Below, piece after piece: positions 17,092-26,994 of a stretch of DNA of 64,000 nucleotides. Location: NCBI GenBank assembly GCA_001724995.1, contig MEFD01000018.1, positions 124,001 through 188,000 of the forward strand, written 5' to 3'. The notes beneath the pieces were generated by a model. The model made no database searches. It was given only the letters and a program-made list of their open reading frames with translations, and had not been told where the DNA came from. How positions within the stretch are numbered: position 1 is the stretch's first letter; the number at the start of each line of letters is the position of its first letter. The stretch is from Rubrivivax sp. SCN 71-131. GTDB lineage: Bacteria; Pseudomonadota; Gammaproteobacteria; Burkholderiales; Burkholderiaceae_C. The translations under genes and the position numbers were made by a program.

Positions 17092-19455
17092 TCAGCGGCG
17101 AAAAAGGTCGAGGATGGTGTTGCGCTCGTCGCTGCTGGGGGCTGCCGGTACGGCGTCCTCGAGGCCGAGGCCTTGCACGACGCTGCCGCCGCCGTAGTCC
17201 TCGTAGCGCCAGCCACCCGCCTCTTCGACCACCCCCATCGGCGCGGCGATCTCCTGCACCGGCACGCCCTTCAGCGCATGCGCCATCCACTCGATCCACA
17301 CCGGCAGCGCCAGGCCGCCCCCGGTTTCGCGGTTGCCGAGCTTGCGCGGGGTGTCGTAGCCGATCCAGACCACGGCCACGATCGTCGGCTGGAAGCCGGC
17401 GAACCAGGCGTCCATCGAGTCGTTGGTGGTGCCGGTCTTGCCGTAGATGTCGGTGCGCCGGAGCATCTGCTGCGCGCGTGCGGCGGTGCCAAAGCGCGCC
17501 ACGCCCTGCAGCATGCTGTCCATGACGAAGGCGTTGCGCGCGTCGAGCACGCGTGCCGACTCGTCGGCGGCGGCGGCAGAAGCCTCGGCCACGACGCGGC
17601 CCTTGCCGTCGACGATGCGCGCGATGAGGTGCGGCGTCACGCGCAGGCCGCCGTTGGCGAAGACGCTGTAGGCGGTGGCCATCTGCATCGGCGTCACCGA
17701 GCCGGCGCCCAGCGCCATCGTCAGGTAGGCCGGGTGCTTCTCGGGCTCGAAGCCGAAGCGCTGCAGCCACTCCTGGGCGTAGTCGGGGCCGATGGCGTTG
17801 AGCACGCGGATCGACACCATGTTCTTCGACTTCGCCAGGCCCGTGGCCAGCGGCATCGGGCCATCGAACTTGCCGTCGTAGTTCTTCGGCTCCCAGGGCT
17901 GGCTGCCGGTACGGTCGGCGTCGAAGAAGAGTGGCGCGTCGTTGACCAGCGTCGTCGGCGTGAAGCCCTTCTCCAGCGCCGCCGAGTAGATGAAGGGCTT
18001 GAAGGCGGAGCCCGGTTGCCGCCAGGCCTGCGTGACGTGGTTGAACTTGTTCTTGCCGAAGTCGAAGCCGCCGACGAGCGCGCGCACGGCGCCGCTGCGC
18101 GGGTCCAGGGCCACGAACGCACCCTCGACTTCGGGGATCTGCGTCAGCCGCCACTCCCCCTTGGCCCCCTGCAGCGCGCGCACGACGGCACCGCGCCGGA
18201 TGCGCACCTTCGCGCTGGCCTTCTCCGAAAGGCCCGAGGTCACCGGCCGCAGGCCCTCGCCGGTGGCCGCGATGGTGTCGCCGGACTGCAGCATGGCCAG
18301 CACCTTGCGCGGCGAGGCCTCGAGCACCACCGCCGCGCGCAGGTCGCCATTGTCCGGGTGATCGGCCAACGCCTCGGCCACGCGCGCGTCGAGCTTCTCG
18401 GGATCGGCCGGCAGGTCGACGAAGGCCTCCGGGCCGCGGTAGACCTGCCTCAGCTCGTAGTCCATCAGCCCGCGGCGCAGCGCGCGATAGGCCGCGCCCT
18501 GGTCGGCTGCGGTCAGCGTCAGGTAGACGTTCAGGCCGCGCGAGTAGGTCTCCTCACCGTACTGGGCGTAGACGAGCTGGCGCGCAGCTTCGGCGACGAA
18601 GTCGCCGTGCGTCGCGTTGTCCGAGGGCACGCGGTAGCGCAGCACCTGCTCCAGCGCGGCGTCGTGCTGCTCCTCGGTGATGAAGCCGTTCTCGAACATG
18701 CGCTCGATCACGTAGCGCTGGCGCAGGCGCGCGCGCTTGGGGTTGGCGACCGGGTTGTAGGCCGAGGGTGCCTTGGGCAGGCCGGCGAGCATCGCGGCCT
18801 CGGCGATCGTGATGGCCTCGAGCTTCTTGCCGAAGTACACCTCGGACGCCGCGGCGAAGCCGCTGGCGCGCTGGCCGAGGTAGATCTGGTTCATGTAGAG
18901 CTCGAGGATCTGGTCCTTCTCCAGCACGCTCTCGATGCGAAAGGCCAGCAGCACCTCGTAGATCTTGCGCGTGAAGGTCTTCTCGGTGCTGAGGTAGAAG
19001 TTGCGCGCCACCTGCATCGTGATCGTCGACGCACCCTGGCTGCGCGCATCACGCAGGTTCTCCAGCGCGGCGCGGGCGATGCCCTTGTAGTCCAGGCCGC
19101 CGTGCTGGTAGAAGCGCGCGTCCTCGGCGGCGATCACGGCGTCCTTCATCACCTGGGGGATGCGCGCGATCGGCGTGAAGTTGCGCCGCTCGTCGCCGAA
19201 CTCGCCCAGCAGCACGCCGTCGGCGGAGAACACGCGCAGCGGCAGCTTCGGCCGGTAGTCGGTGAGGCTTCCGATGTCCGGCAGGTTAGGGTAGGCCACC
19301 GCCAGCGCCACCCCGACAACGAGGATCAGCGCCAGCAGGCCGGCCAATGCCAAGCCCGCGAGCATGCCCATCGCCTCGAGGAGTCGCGCGTACCAGGGGC
19401 GAGCGCGCACGGAGCGGGGGGAGGGCTTCAGCTTCTCGGGGTCGGAGGCGGGCAT
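17092..19455 (-). CDS. mrcA: Penicillin-binding protein 1A
   Basis: A 787-residue bifunctional peptidoglycan synthase. A cytoplasmic tail and one membrane helix (about 29-55) precede the glycosyltransferase domain with EDARFYQHGG (catalytic Glu111) and GASTITMQVARN. An OB-like insert of PBP1A type separates it from the transpeptidase domain, which shows S483-x-x-K486 (GSAFKPF), SKN at 543-545 and KTG at 673-675. The gene diverges from pilM, the usual arrangement in many Proteobacteria. All catalytic residues are present. Confidence 0.96.
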   Translation of the reverse strand: MPASDPEKLKPSPRSVRARPWYARLLEAMGMLAGLALAGLLALILVVGVALAVAYPNLPDIGSLTDYRPKLPLRVFSADGVLLGEFGDERRNFTPIARIPQVMKDAVIAAEDARFYQHGGLDYKGIARAALENLRDARSQGASTITMQVARNFYLSTEKTFTRKIYEVLLAFRIESVLEKDQILELYMNQIYLGQRASGFAAASEVYFGKKLEAITIAEAAMLAGLPKAPSAYNPVANPKRARLRQRYVIERMFENGFITEEQHDAALEQVLRYRVPSDNATHGDFVAEAARQLVYAQYGEETYSRGLNVYLTLTAADQGAAYRALRRGLMDYELRQVYRGPEAFVDLPADPEKLDARVAEALADHPDNGDLRAAVVLEASPRKVLAMLQSGDTIAATGEGLRPVTSGLSEKASAKVRIRRGAVVRALQGAKGEWRLTQIPEVEGAFVALDPRSGAVRALVGGFDFGKNKFNHVTQAWRQPGSAFKPFIYSAALEKGFTPTTLVNDAPLFFDADRTGSQPWEPKNYDGKFDGPMPLATGLAKSKNMVSIRVLNAIGPDYAQEWLQRFGFEPEKHPAYLTMALGAGSVTPMQMATAYSVFANGGLRVTPHLIARIVDGKGRVVAEASAAAADESARVLDARNAFVMDSMLQGVARFGTAARAQQMLRRTDIYGKTGTTNDSMDAWFAGFQPTIVAVVWIGYDTPRKLGNRETGGGLALPVWIEWMAHALKGVPVQEIAAPMGVVEEAGGWRYEDYGGGSVVQGLGLEDAVPAAPSSDERNTILDLFRR

Positions 19456-19748
19456 GGACGTCCCGGCAAACGTCCCGGGAAGAGGCAGGCGCGATTATAG
19501 AAAACAGGCCGCAAGCGCCGCGCAAGGCAACGGCGCGTCGATCGCCCGGGCTCCGTATAAACCCTCGAATCCCGCTTGCAACCTGTTTGCGACTTGTTTC
19601 AGACGCCTGAATCAGCGTCGGTCAATCGCAACGACTAGGCAGGTTCGAAGTGCCTTTTTCTTATGGCGCACAAAGGCTTTACTGCTAGCATTGAAGTAAC
19701 TTCTTAACAAGATGGGCGCCATGTCGGCGGCGCGAGGAGTGCTCCGAA
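19456..19748. promoter_or_regulatory. Divergent mrcA/pilM control region
   Basis: A 293-bp gap, less GC-rich than its surroundings near pilM. A consensus -10 box TATAAT for mrcA lies on the minus strand at 19499-19494, about 40 bp before its ATG; the -35 is weak. For pilM I see AT-richer DNA at 19650-19705 but no convincing hexamer pair. A short palindrome GAAGT-A-ACTTC occurs at 19693-19703. Confidence 0.4.
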
Positions 19749-20828
19749 GTGAGTTTCCTGGATCGATTGCTGCGCCGGAAGTCACCGCCGATGATCGGTC
19801 TGGACGTCAGTTCGTCCAGCGTCAAGCTGGTGGAACTGGGTCAGACGTCGCCCGGGGAATACGTACTCGAGCGCTTCGCGATGGAACCCTTCGAGAAGGG
19901 CTGGATCACCGACGGCCAGATCGAGAAGTTCGACGAGGTCGCCGACGCCGTGCGCAAGGTGGTCAGCAAGAGCGGCACGCGCACCAAGCAGGTCGTGCTG
20001 GCGATGCCCCAGTCCTCGGTGATCACGAAGAAGATCATCCTGCCCTCCGGGCTGCGGGAAGAGGAGATGGAGCTTCAGGTCGAGACCGAGGCCAACCAGT
20101 ACATCCCGTTCTCGATCGACGAAGTGAGCCTGGACTTCTGCGTCATCGGCCCGAGCCCCACATCGCTCGGTGACGTCGAGGTGCTGATCGCCGCCTCGCG
20201 CAAGGACCGCGTGCAGGACCGGCAGGGCCTGGCCGAGGCCGCAGGCCTGACGCCGCTGATCCTCGACATCGAGTCCCACGCTTCGCGCCTGGCGATGGGC
20301 CGTGTCATCGCCGCCCTGCCCAACGAGGGGCGCGACGCGCTGGTGGCCTTGTTCGAGATCGGGGCCGACACGACCAGCCTGAAGGTGCTGCGCGACGACG
20401 AGCAGCTCTACGACCGCGACCAGGCCTTCGGCGGCTCCCAGCTTACGCAGCTGATTTCGCGCCAGTACGGCTTCTCGTTCGAGGAGGCGGAGCAGAAGAA
20501 GCTCGCAGGCGATCTGCCGGAGGACTACGAGAGCGCCATCCTCGCCCCCTTCGTCGACAGCCTGTCGCAGGAGATCGGTCGCGCACTGCAGTACTTCTTC
20601 ACCAGCACGCCGCACCACAAGGTGCACTACGTGATGCTCGCCGGAGGCACCGCCACGCTGCCCGGGCTGAAGGATCGCGTCACCGAGTTGACGGGCTTTG
20701 CCTCGATGGTGGTCAACCCCTTCGACAACATGCGCCTGGGTTCGGCGGTGCGCGAGAGCCGGCTGCGACGCGAAGCGGCGTCCTACCTCACGGCCTGCGG
20801 CCTGGCGATGCGGAGGTTCGTGCAGTGA
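19749..20828 (+). CDS. pilM: Type IV pilus assembly protein PilM
   Basis: A 359-residue actin-like cytoplasmic protein that binds the N-terminal tail of PilN and links the alignment complex to the pilus motors. The start is GTG at 19749 with a Shine-Dalgarno GAGGAG upstream. Visible actin-fold parts are GLDVSSSSVKLVEL (phosphate 1), FEIGADTTSLKV (phosphate 2) and VMLAGGTATLPGL (adenosine loop). It is the first gene of pilM-N-O-P-Q and its stop overlaps the pilN start. Confidence 0.96.
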   Translation: MSFLDRLLRRKSPPMIGLDVSSSSVKLVELGQTSPGEYVLERFAMEPFEKGWITDGQIEKFDEVADAVRKVVSKSGTRTKQVVLAMPQSSVITKKIILPSGLREEEMELQVETEANQYIPFSIDEVSLDFCVIGPSPTSLGDVEVLIAASRKDRVQDRQGLAEAAGLTPLILDIESHASRLAMGRVIAALPNEGRDALVALFEIGADTTSLKVLRDDEQLYDRDQAFGGSQLTQLISRQYGFSFEEAEQKKLAGDLPEDYESAILAPFVDSLSQEIGRALQYFFTSTPHHKVHYVMLAGGTATLPGLKDRVTELTGFASMVVNPFDNMRLGSAVRESRLRREAASYLTACGLAMRRFVQ

Positions 20829-21439
20829 TCCTCATCAACCTGCTGCCGCACCGCGAGGCCAGGCGACGCCAGCGCAAGCAGGCGTTCTACGTCGGCGTCG
20901 GCCTGGCGGTGGCCGTCGGTGCAGCGGTGGCCGCGGTCTGGTATCTCGCGCTGCAGCAGCTCATCGGCGACCAGCAGACGCGCAACCAGTTCCTCAAGGA
21001 CGAGATCACGCGCCTGGACGTGCAGATCAAGGACATCGCCTCGCTGCGCGCCGAGATCGACGGACTGAAGGCGCGCCAGAAGGCGGTGGAGGATCTGCAG
21101 ACCGACCGCAACACCCCCGTCCGCCTGCTCGACGAACTCGTCAAGCAGACGCCCGAGGGCGTCTACCTCACTTCGCTGAAGCAGAACGGGCATCAGGTGC
21201 AGCTGGCCGGCGTGGCGCAGTCCAACGAGCGTGTCTCCGAGATGCTGCGCAACCTGCTCTACAGCTCGCAGTGGCTGGAGCTGCCCGAGCTGATCGAGAT
21301 CCGCTCCGTCAACGTCCCGGTTTCGCAGGGCAGCCGCGAGACGCGGCGCCTGTTCGAGTACCAGATGCGCGTGCGCATCAAGCCCCCGGCGTCGGCCGCC
21401 TCGGCGGCGGCCAGCGCGCCGCCGGCCAAGGCATCGTGA
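20825..21439 (+). CDS. pilN: Type IV pilus assembly protein PilN
   Basis: A 204-residue bitopic protein. It opens with ILINLLPHRE, the conserved PilM-binding motif, followed by a membrane helix (about 22-43), a periplasmic coiled coil (about 48-95) and a ferredoxin-like domain. The tail is Ala/Ser/Pro-rich. The start is GTG, overlapping the pilM stop as GTGA. It forms a heterodimer with PilO. Confidence 0.95.
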   Translation: MILINLLPHREARRRQRKQAFYVGVGLAVAVGAAVAAVWYLALQQLIGDQQTRNQFLKDEITRLDVQIKDIASLRAEIDGLKARQKAVEDLQTDRNTPVRLLDELVKQTPEGVYLTSLKQNGHQVQLAGVAQSNERVSEMLRNLLYSSQWLELPELIEIRSVNVPVSQGSRETRRLFEYQMRVRIKPPASAASAAASAPPAKAS

Positions 21440-21447
21440 GGCGAGGC

Positions 21448-22146
21448 ATGGCCACCAGCAGCAGCAACACCACCGGCTTCGACGCCTCGGCGCTTCTCGA
21501 GCAGGCGGCGGCCCAGTTCCGCGGCCTCAACCTGGCCGAGCCTGGCCAATGGCCCTGGCTGCCCAAGGCGGCGCTTTTCCTGGTGGCCGGCCTCGCGGTC
21601 CTGGTCATCGGTTGGTTCGCGCTGCTGAGCTCGACCGTCGAGGAGCTCGACGGCGAACGCCAGCGCGAGCCCGCGCTGAAGACCGAGTTCGAGAGCAAGC
21701 TCCGCCAGGCGGTCAACCTCAACGAGTTGCGCAAGCAGAAGCTGCAGGTGCAGGAGTACGTGACCCAGCTCGAGAAGCAGCTCCCGGGCAAGGCGGAGAT
21801 GGACGCGCTGCTCTCCGACATCAACCAGGCGGGCCTGGGCCGCGGTCTGATGTTCGAGCTCTTCCGGCCCGGCAACGTCGAGGTCAAGGACTACTACGCC
21901 GAACTGCCCATCACCCTGCGCGTGAGCGGCCGCTACCACGACATCGGCGCCTTCGCCGCGGACGTCTCCAACCTCTCGCGCATCGTCACGCTGCACAACC
22001 TCGCGATCGGCCCGCCCGGGCGCGACAGCGCGGGCGCGCTGTCGATGGAGGCGGTGGCGCGCACCTACCGCTACCTCGACGCCGCCGAGGTCGCCGAACA
22101 GCAGAAGAAGGTCGCGGCCGCCAAGGCGGGAGCGAAGAAGCGATGA
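21448..22146 (+). CDS. pilO: Type IV pilus assembly protein PilO
   Basis: A 232-residue bitopic protein with a cytoplasmic segment of about 38 residues, a membrane helix (AALFLVAGLAVLVIGWFALL), a periplasmic coiled coil and a ferredoxin-like domain (VEVKDYYAELPITLRVSGRYHDIGAF split over two strands). It pairs with PilN and contacts PilP. The ATG at 21448 follows the pilN stop by 8 bp. The C terminus is Lys/Ala-rich. Confidence 0.95.
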   Translation: MATSSSNTTGFDASALLEQAAAQFRGLNLAEPGQWPWLPKAALFLVAGLAVLVIGWFALLSSTVEELDGERQREPALKTEFESKLRQAVNLNELRKQKLQVQEYVTQLEKQLPGKAEMDALLSDINQAGLGRGLMFELFRPGNVEVKDYYAELPITLRVSGRYHDIGAFAADVSNLSRIVTLHNLAIGPPGRDSAGALSMEAVARTYRYLDAAEVAEQQKKVAAAKAGAKKR

Positions 22147-22688
22147 ATCGCCCGACCCCGACCCTGGCTGTCCTGCTGGCTGCGGCGCTCGCCCTGGGCG
22201 CGCTGGGCGGCTGTACCGGCGACCTCGAGGAACTGCAGCAATGGACCGAGCTCAAGCGGCGCGAGGTCAAGCCGAACGTCGCCAAGCTCGAGGCGCCGAA
22301 GGCGTTCGAGCCCGAGCCCTATACCGGGGCGCAGGCTGTCGACCCGTTCAGCGCGCAGAAGCTGGCCGTCGCCCTGCGGCAGGAGGCGCGCCAGCTCAAC
22401 CCGCTGCTGGCTTCCGAGCTCAATCGCCGCAAGGAGCCGCTCGAGGCGTATCCGCTCGACAACATGACGATGGTCGGGAGCTACACGCGCGGCGGGCGCC
22501 CGCATGCCCTGCTGCGCGTGGACAGCCTGCTCTACCAGGTGAAGATCGGCGACTACCTGGGGCAGAACTACGGCCGCATCACCCAGATCGGCGAGACCGA
22601 GCTGACCCTGCGCGAAGTGGTGCAGGACGCAGTGGGCGAGTGGACCGAGAGGATCAGCACCCTGCAGCTGCAGGAGAAGGCGCGATGA
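22143..22688 (+). CDS. pilP: Type IV pilus lipoprotein PilP
   Basis: A 181-residue inner-membrane lipoprotein with the lipobox LGGC after a hydrophobic signal. A flexible stretch leads to a beta-sandwich domain at about 95-175 (MVGSYTRGGRPHALLRVDS ... GDYLGQNYGRITQI) that in the family docks to the PilQ N0/N1 domains. It overlaps pilO and pilQ as ATGA on both sides. Confidence 0.95.
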   Translation: MNRPTPTLAVLLAAALALGALGGCTGDLEELQQWTELKRREVKPNVAKLEAPKAFEPEPYTGAQAVDPFSAQKLAVALRQEARQLNPLLASELNRRKEPLEAYPLDNMTMVGSYTRGGRPHALLRVDSLLYQVKIGDYLGQNYGRITQIGETELTLREVVQDAVGEWTERISTLQLQEKAR

Positions 22689-24871
22689 CGAGGATGCAGG
22701 ACATGGCCAACATCGGCAAGTGGCGGGCATGGCCGGCCGTGCTCACGTTCGTGGGCATGACGCTGTGCGCGCCCCTCGCGGCCTGGGCGCAGAACGCGAT
22801 CCAGTCCATCACCAGTTCGCAGCAATCCGGCACGGAGGTCGTGCGCATCGAGCTGGCGCAGCCGCTGGCGGCGGTGCCCGCGGGTTTTGCCGTGCAGGCG
22901 CCGCCGCGCGTGGCGCTGGACCTCCCAGGGGTGGGCAACGCCCTGGGACGCAACACGGTGGAACTCAACCAGGGCAACCTGCGTTCGGTCAGCGTGGCGC
23001 AGGCCGGCGAGCGCACGCGCGTCGTCCTCAATCTCAAGCAGGCGGCCAACTACCGCGCGCAGCTGCAGGGCAACGCGCTGCTTGTCACGCTGGAGCCCAG
23101 CGCCTCGGCACTGGCCGCGGCCGACCAGCCGGCGAGCCGCTTCGCACCGGCGCAGAACGTCGAGGTGCAGGGCCTGCGCAACATCGATTTCCGCCGCGGC
23201 GGCGATGGCGCCGGGCGCGTCATCGTCGATCTCGCCAGCAGCCAGGTCGGCGTCGACATCCGACAGCAGGGCCAGAACCTGGTCGTCGACTTCATGCGTT
23301 CCTCGCTGCCCGACAGCCTGCGCCGACGCCTGGACGTGACCGATTTCGGCACCCCGGTGCACAGCGTCTCGACCTTCCAGCAGGGCGACCGCGTGCGCAT
23401 GATCGTCGAGCCGCGCGGCACCTGGGAGCACAGCGCCTACCAGACCGACAACCAGTTCGTGCTCGAAGTGCGGCCGATGAAGATCGACCCCGACAAGCTG
23501 GTGCAGGGCCCGGGCTGGCAGGGTGAGAAGCTGTCGCTGAACTTCCAGAACATCGAGGTGCGCGCGCTGCTGCAGGTGATCGCCGACTTCACCAACTTCA
23601 ACGTCGTCACCAGCGACACCGTGACCGGCAACGTGACGCTGCGCCTGAAGGACGTGCCCTGGGACCAGGCGCTCGACATCATCATGCAGAGCAAGGGCCT
23701 GGGCGTGAAGAAGTCCGGCAATGTGCTGTGGATCGCGCCCAAGGACGAGCTCGCCGCCAAGGAGCAGGTGGAGCTCGAGGCGAAGAAGAAGATCGCCGAC
23801 CTGGAGCCGCTGCGCACGCAGTCCTTCCAGCTCAACTACACCAAGGCCGAGGACATCGCCAAGGGCCTCACCGGCCAGGCCGTGGGCGAGGGCGGCGGCG
23901 GCAGCTCGGGGGGACAGAACACGCGCATCCTCTCGCCGCGCGGCAGCGTGCTCTTCGAGACGCGCACGAACCAGCTCTTCGTCTCCGACATCCCGGCAAA
24001 GCTCGAGGAGGTGCAGGCGCTGATCGCCAAGATAGACATCCCCGTGCGCCAGGTGCTGATCGAGGCACGCATCGTCGAAGCCGACGACAGCTTCGGCCGC
24101 GCCCTGGGCATCAAGCTGGGCAGCACCGACCTGCGCGGGCTGCGCGGCGGGATCCCGGGCTACAGCGTCGGCGGCGGCAACTACGTCACCGTCGGCGGAA
24201 ATTACTCCAATGTCGGCGTGCAGACCGGGCAGACGCCCAACACCTCGACCAGCTACGCGCCCGACTCGCAGTTCATCAACCTGCCGGCGCCCGCCCTGTC
24301 CTCCGGCGCTGCCGCGGCGACCTTCGGCCTCTCGCTGTTCAGCGCGGCGGCCAACCGCTTCCTCAACCTCGAGCTCTCGGCGATGGAGTCCGAAGGCAAG
24401 GGCAAGATCGTCTCGAGCCCGCGCGTCGTCACCGCCGACCAGCAGAAGGCCAGCATCGAGCAGGGCGAGGAGATCCCCTACCAGGTGGCGACCTCCAGCG
24501 GCGCGACCTCGATCCAGTTCAAGAAGGCCGCGCTGCGCCTGGAAGTGACGCCGCAGATCACGCCCGAGGGCAACGTCATCATGAAGCTCGACGTGAGCAA
24601 GGACAGCCGCGGCGCCAACACGCCCAACGCCGGCCCGGCGATCAACACGAAGAAGGTCGACACGCAGGTTCTGGTGGAGAACGGCGGTACCGTGGTCATC
24701 GGCGGCATCTTCACGCAGGACGACCGCGACGAGGTCAACAAGGTGCCGCTGCTCGGTGACATCCCGGTGCTCGGGCATCTGTTCCGCAACAAGTCGCGCG
24801 TCTCGACGAAGACCGAGCTGCTCGTCTTCATCACGCCCAAGGTCGTCACCGACCGCTCGGCGATCCGCTGA
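22685..24871 (+). CDS. pilQ: Type IV pilus secretin PilQ
   Basis: A 728-residue outer-membrane secretin. A signal peptide ending near AAWAQ is followed by two AMIN domains that bind peptidoglycan (about 35-150 and 160-265), an STN/N0 domain (LSLNFQNIEVRALLQVIADF), an N1 domain and the secretin barrel with VPLLGDIPVLGHLFRNK. A Gly/Ser-rich linker GEGGGGSSGG lies near 400. It extrudes the PilA fibre across the outer membrane. It is distinct from the T2SS secretin at 1969-4266, which has no AMIN domains. Confidence 0.96.
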   Translation: MTRMQDMANIGKWRAWPAVLTFVGMTLCAPLAAWAQNAIQSITSSQQSGTEVVRIELAQPLAAVPAGFAVQAPPRVALDLPGVGNALGRNTVELNQGNLRSVSVAQAGERTRVVLNLKQAANYRAQLQGNALLVTLEPSASALAAADQPASRFAPAQNVEVQGLRNIDFRRGGDGAGRVIVDLASSQVGVDIRQQGQNLVVDFMRSSLPDSLRRRLDVTDFGTPVHSVSTFQQGDRVRMIVEPRGTWEHSAYQTDNQFVLEVRPMKIDPDKLVQGPGWQGEKLSLNFQNIEVRALLQVIADFTNFNVVTSDTVTGNVTLRLKDVPWDQALDIIMQSKGLGVKKSGNVLWIAPKDELAAKEQVELEAKKKIADLEPLRTQSFQLNYTKAEDIAKGLTGQAVGEGGGGSSGGQNTRILSPRGSVLFETRTNQLFVSDIPAKLEEVQALIAKIDIPVRQVLIEARIVEADDSFGRALGIKLGSTDLRGLRGGIPGYSVGGGNYVTVGGNYSNVGVQTGQTPNTSTSYAPDSQFINLPAPALSSGAAAATFGLSLFSAAANRFLNLELSAMESEGKGKIVSSPRVVTADQQKASIEQGEEIPYQVATSSGATSIQFKKAALRLEVTPQITPEGNVIMKLDVSKDSRGANTPNAGPAINTKKVDTQVLVENGGTVVIGGIFTQDDRDEVNKVPLLGDIPVLGHLFRNKSRVSTKTELLVFITPKVVTDRSAIR

Positions 24872-24930
24872 GCGCCGGGAACCGGAACGCCGCGCGGACA
24901 GGCGCATCCAGAGTCAACAGGAATCGGCAC

Positions 24931-26994
24931 ATGAGTCATTGGAAACAACTGCTGGCGGCGCTGGCCCTGACGAGCCTGGCCGCATGCGGAGGAGGTGGCG
25001 GCGACGCCGGCGCGCCGGGGTTGGGCGGGGGCGGCAGCGGCGCGGTGGCCGATGTCGTGGTCCAACCCGAAGCGGACAGCATCCCGAACACCGGGACGAC
25101 CACGATCAAGGCCACGATCACGGTCGTCAACGCGAACCGCGTCGGCCTCAAGGACATTCCGGTCTCGGTTGCCATCGACAGCGATGCCATCGTCTCGGCC
25201 AGCGACACCAAGACCGACGCCAACGGACAGGTGATCGCCACGGTGGGAATCGGCTCCAACCGCAACAACCGTGACCTCACGCTGACCGCGCGCGCCGGTT
25301 CGGTGACGAAGACCGCGCTGATCAAGGTCGTGACCGACCCGAACAGCAGCACACCGGTGGCGGCCGACCTGGCCCTCGTGCTGAGTGCGCCCAGCATGAC
25401 CAACAACTTCAGCTCCAACGTCACGGCCACCGCGACCGCCGTCGATGCCAACCGCAACGTGGTGGCGGGGATTCCGGTGACCTTTGCCGTGAACGCGGGC
25501 GCCACGGTCGCCGCGAGCGCCCCGACGACCGATGCCAAGGGCGAGGTCAAGGCTGCTGTCGGTATCGGGGCCGACCGCTCCAACCGCGTCATCACGGTGA
25601 CCGCCACCAGCGGAGCCCTGGTGCGAACGACGACGCTGGTGGTTAATGGGGCGAAGCTGACGGCGTCCTCGCCGCCGCTGATCGTTGCCGGCAGCAGCGG
25701 CAACGAAATTCGCTACCGCCTGGTCGACTTCAACGCCCTGGCGATGGGCGACGAGAGCATCACGGTCGCGGGCAGCGGACTGCCCACGGTGACCGGGAAG
25801 ACGGACCAGAACGGCTACTTCACCTATGTGTACGCGGCGCCGGCAAGCCCCGGGCTGGTGGAAATCGTGGCCACGGCCGCAGGTGACCAACTGTCGCAGA
25901 TCCTCACGGTCTCGCCCGCGAGTTCGGCCATCGATCCCGCGCCGGAAATGCCGCAATCGGTGTCGGTGACGCCGACGCCGAGCGTGGTTTCGGTCAACAC
26001 GGTAGGCAGTACGTCGAATCAAGTCGAGCTCCGCGTGCTCGCCGTCGGCGCCGGAAACCGTCCGATCCCGCGTGTACGCGTGCGCTTCGACCTTGCCGGC
26101 AACGCGACCAACAGCGATGGCGTGGTGAGCTGGGTCGGCAACTATGCCTATACCGACGACAACGGTATCGCACGCGGCACCTTCACCCCCGGCCAGCGTT
26201 CGAGCCCGACCAACGGCGTCACGATCCGTGCCTGCTACGCAACGACCGACTTCGGCACGGCCAGCAGCGGCTGCGCCGGCGCGGCGAGCGCGGCCACGGC
26301 GACGCTCACCGTTGCCTCCGAGGCCCTCGCGGTGAATATCCGCACCAACGAGTTCATCAAGTCGGGCGCGGCCGATCTCACCTACATCAAGGAATTCGTG
26401 GTCATGGTGGTCGACGCGGCCGGGCAAGCCAAGCCCGACGTGCAGATCACGCCCTCCGTCGATCTCGACGGCTACTACAAGGGCTACTGGAGTTGGTCCG
26501 AAGCGGACTCGCAGTGGGTCAAGACCATGACGCTCGCTGCCGATGAGAGTTATCGCTGGAACGGCGCCGCCTGGGAGAAGACCGCCGGCAGCCCACGCTG
26601 CCCGAACGAAGACGTGAACCGCAACGGTGTGCGCGAGGCGGGTGTGTTTGTCGCTGGCGCCGCCGCGCCGGACCTCTCCTCCCGTCAGGAAGACCTGAAC
26701 TGGAACGGCGACCTGGATCCGCGCAAGTCGGACGTCGCCGTGAAGATGGTCGGTTCGTCGAAGACCGACGCCAATGGCCTGGCCATCCTGCAGATCGAGT
26801 ACGGACGCAACCTGGCCTCCTGGGTCGACTACACGATCACCGTCACGGCCTCGGGCGTCTCGGGAACCGAGGCGCGCGCACGCTACGTCGGCCGTCTGCA
26901 CTATCCCGGCTCGGCCGTCACCAACAAGACGGTGGCGCCGGCGTTCGCGGACAACCCCTACGGCATGGCCACGGCCTGCCTTGATCCCAACTGA
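24931..26994 (+). CDS. Ig-like (Big-type) repeat lipoprotein downstream of pilQ
   Basis: A 687-residue predicted lipoprotein (lipobox LAAC, then a Gly-rich linker). Two related Ig-like repeats of invasin/Big type are visible, marked by TDANGQVIATVGIGSNRNNR (about 90-110) and TDAKGEVKAAVGIGADRSNR (about 200-220), with further Ig-like strands to about 480. The C-terminal third has Cys residues, aromatic-rich segments (GYYKGYWSWSEADSQW) and an Asp/Asn-rich stretch (NEDVNRNGVREAG) resembling calcium-binding loops. It starts 59 bp after pilQ and may be in the same operon. Its role is not known to me; a surface or pilus-associated adhesive function is an inference. Confidence 0.8.
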   Translation: MSHWKQLLAALALTSLAACGGGGGDAGAPGLGGGGSGAVADVVVQPEADSIPNTGTTTIKATITVVNANRVGLKDIPVSVAIDSDAIVSASDTKTDANGQVIATVGIGSNRNNRDLTLTARAGSVTKTALIKVVTDPNSSTPVAADLALVLSAPSMTNNFSSNVTATATAVDANRNVVAGIPVTFAVNAGATVAASAPTTDAKGEVKAAVGIGADRSNRVITVTATSGALVRTTTLVVNGAKLTASSPPLIVAGSSGNEIRYRLVDFNALAMGDESITVAGSGLPTVTGKTDQNGYFTYVYAAPASPGLVEIVATAAGDQLSQILTVSPASSAIDPAPEMPQSVSVTPTPSVVSVNTVGSTSNQVELRVLAVGAGNRPIPRVRVRFDLAGNATNSDGVVSWVGNYAYTDDNGIARGTFTPGQRSSPTNGVTIRACYATTDFGTASSGCAGAASAATATLTVASEALAVNIRTNEFIKSGAADLTYIKEFVVMVVDAAGQAKPDVQITPSVDLDGYYKGYWSWSEADSQWVKTMTLAADESYRWNGAAWEKTAGSPRCPNEDVNRNGVREAGVFVAGAAAPDLSSRQEDLNWNGDLDPRKSDVAVKMVGSSKTDANGLAILQIEYGRNLASWVDYTITVTASGVSGTEARARYVGRLHYPGSAVTNKTVAPAFADNPYGMATACLDPN

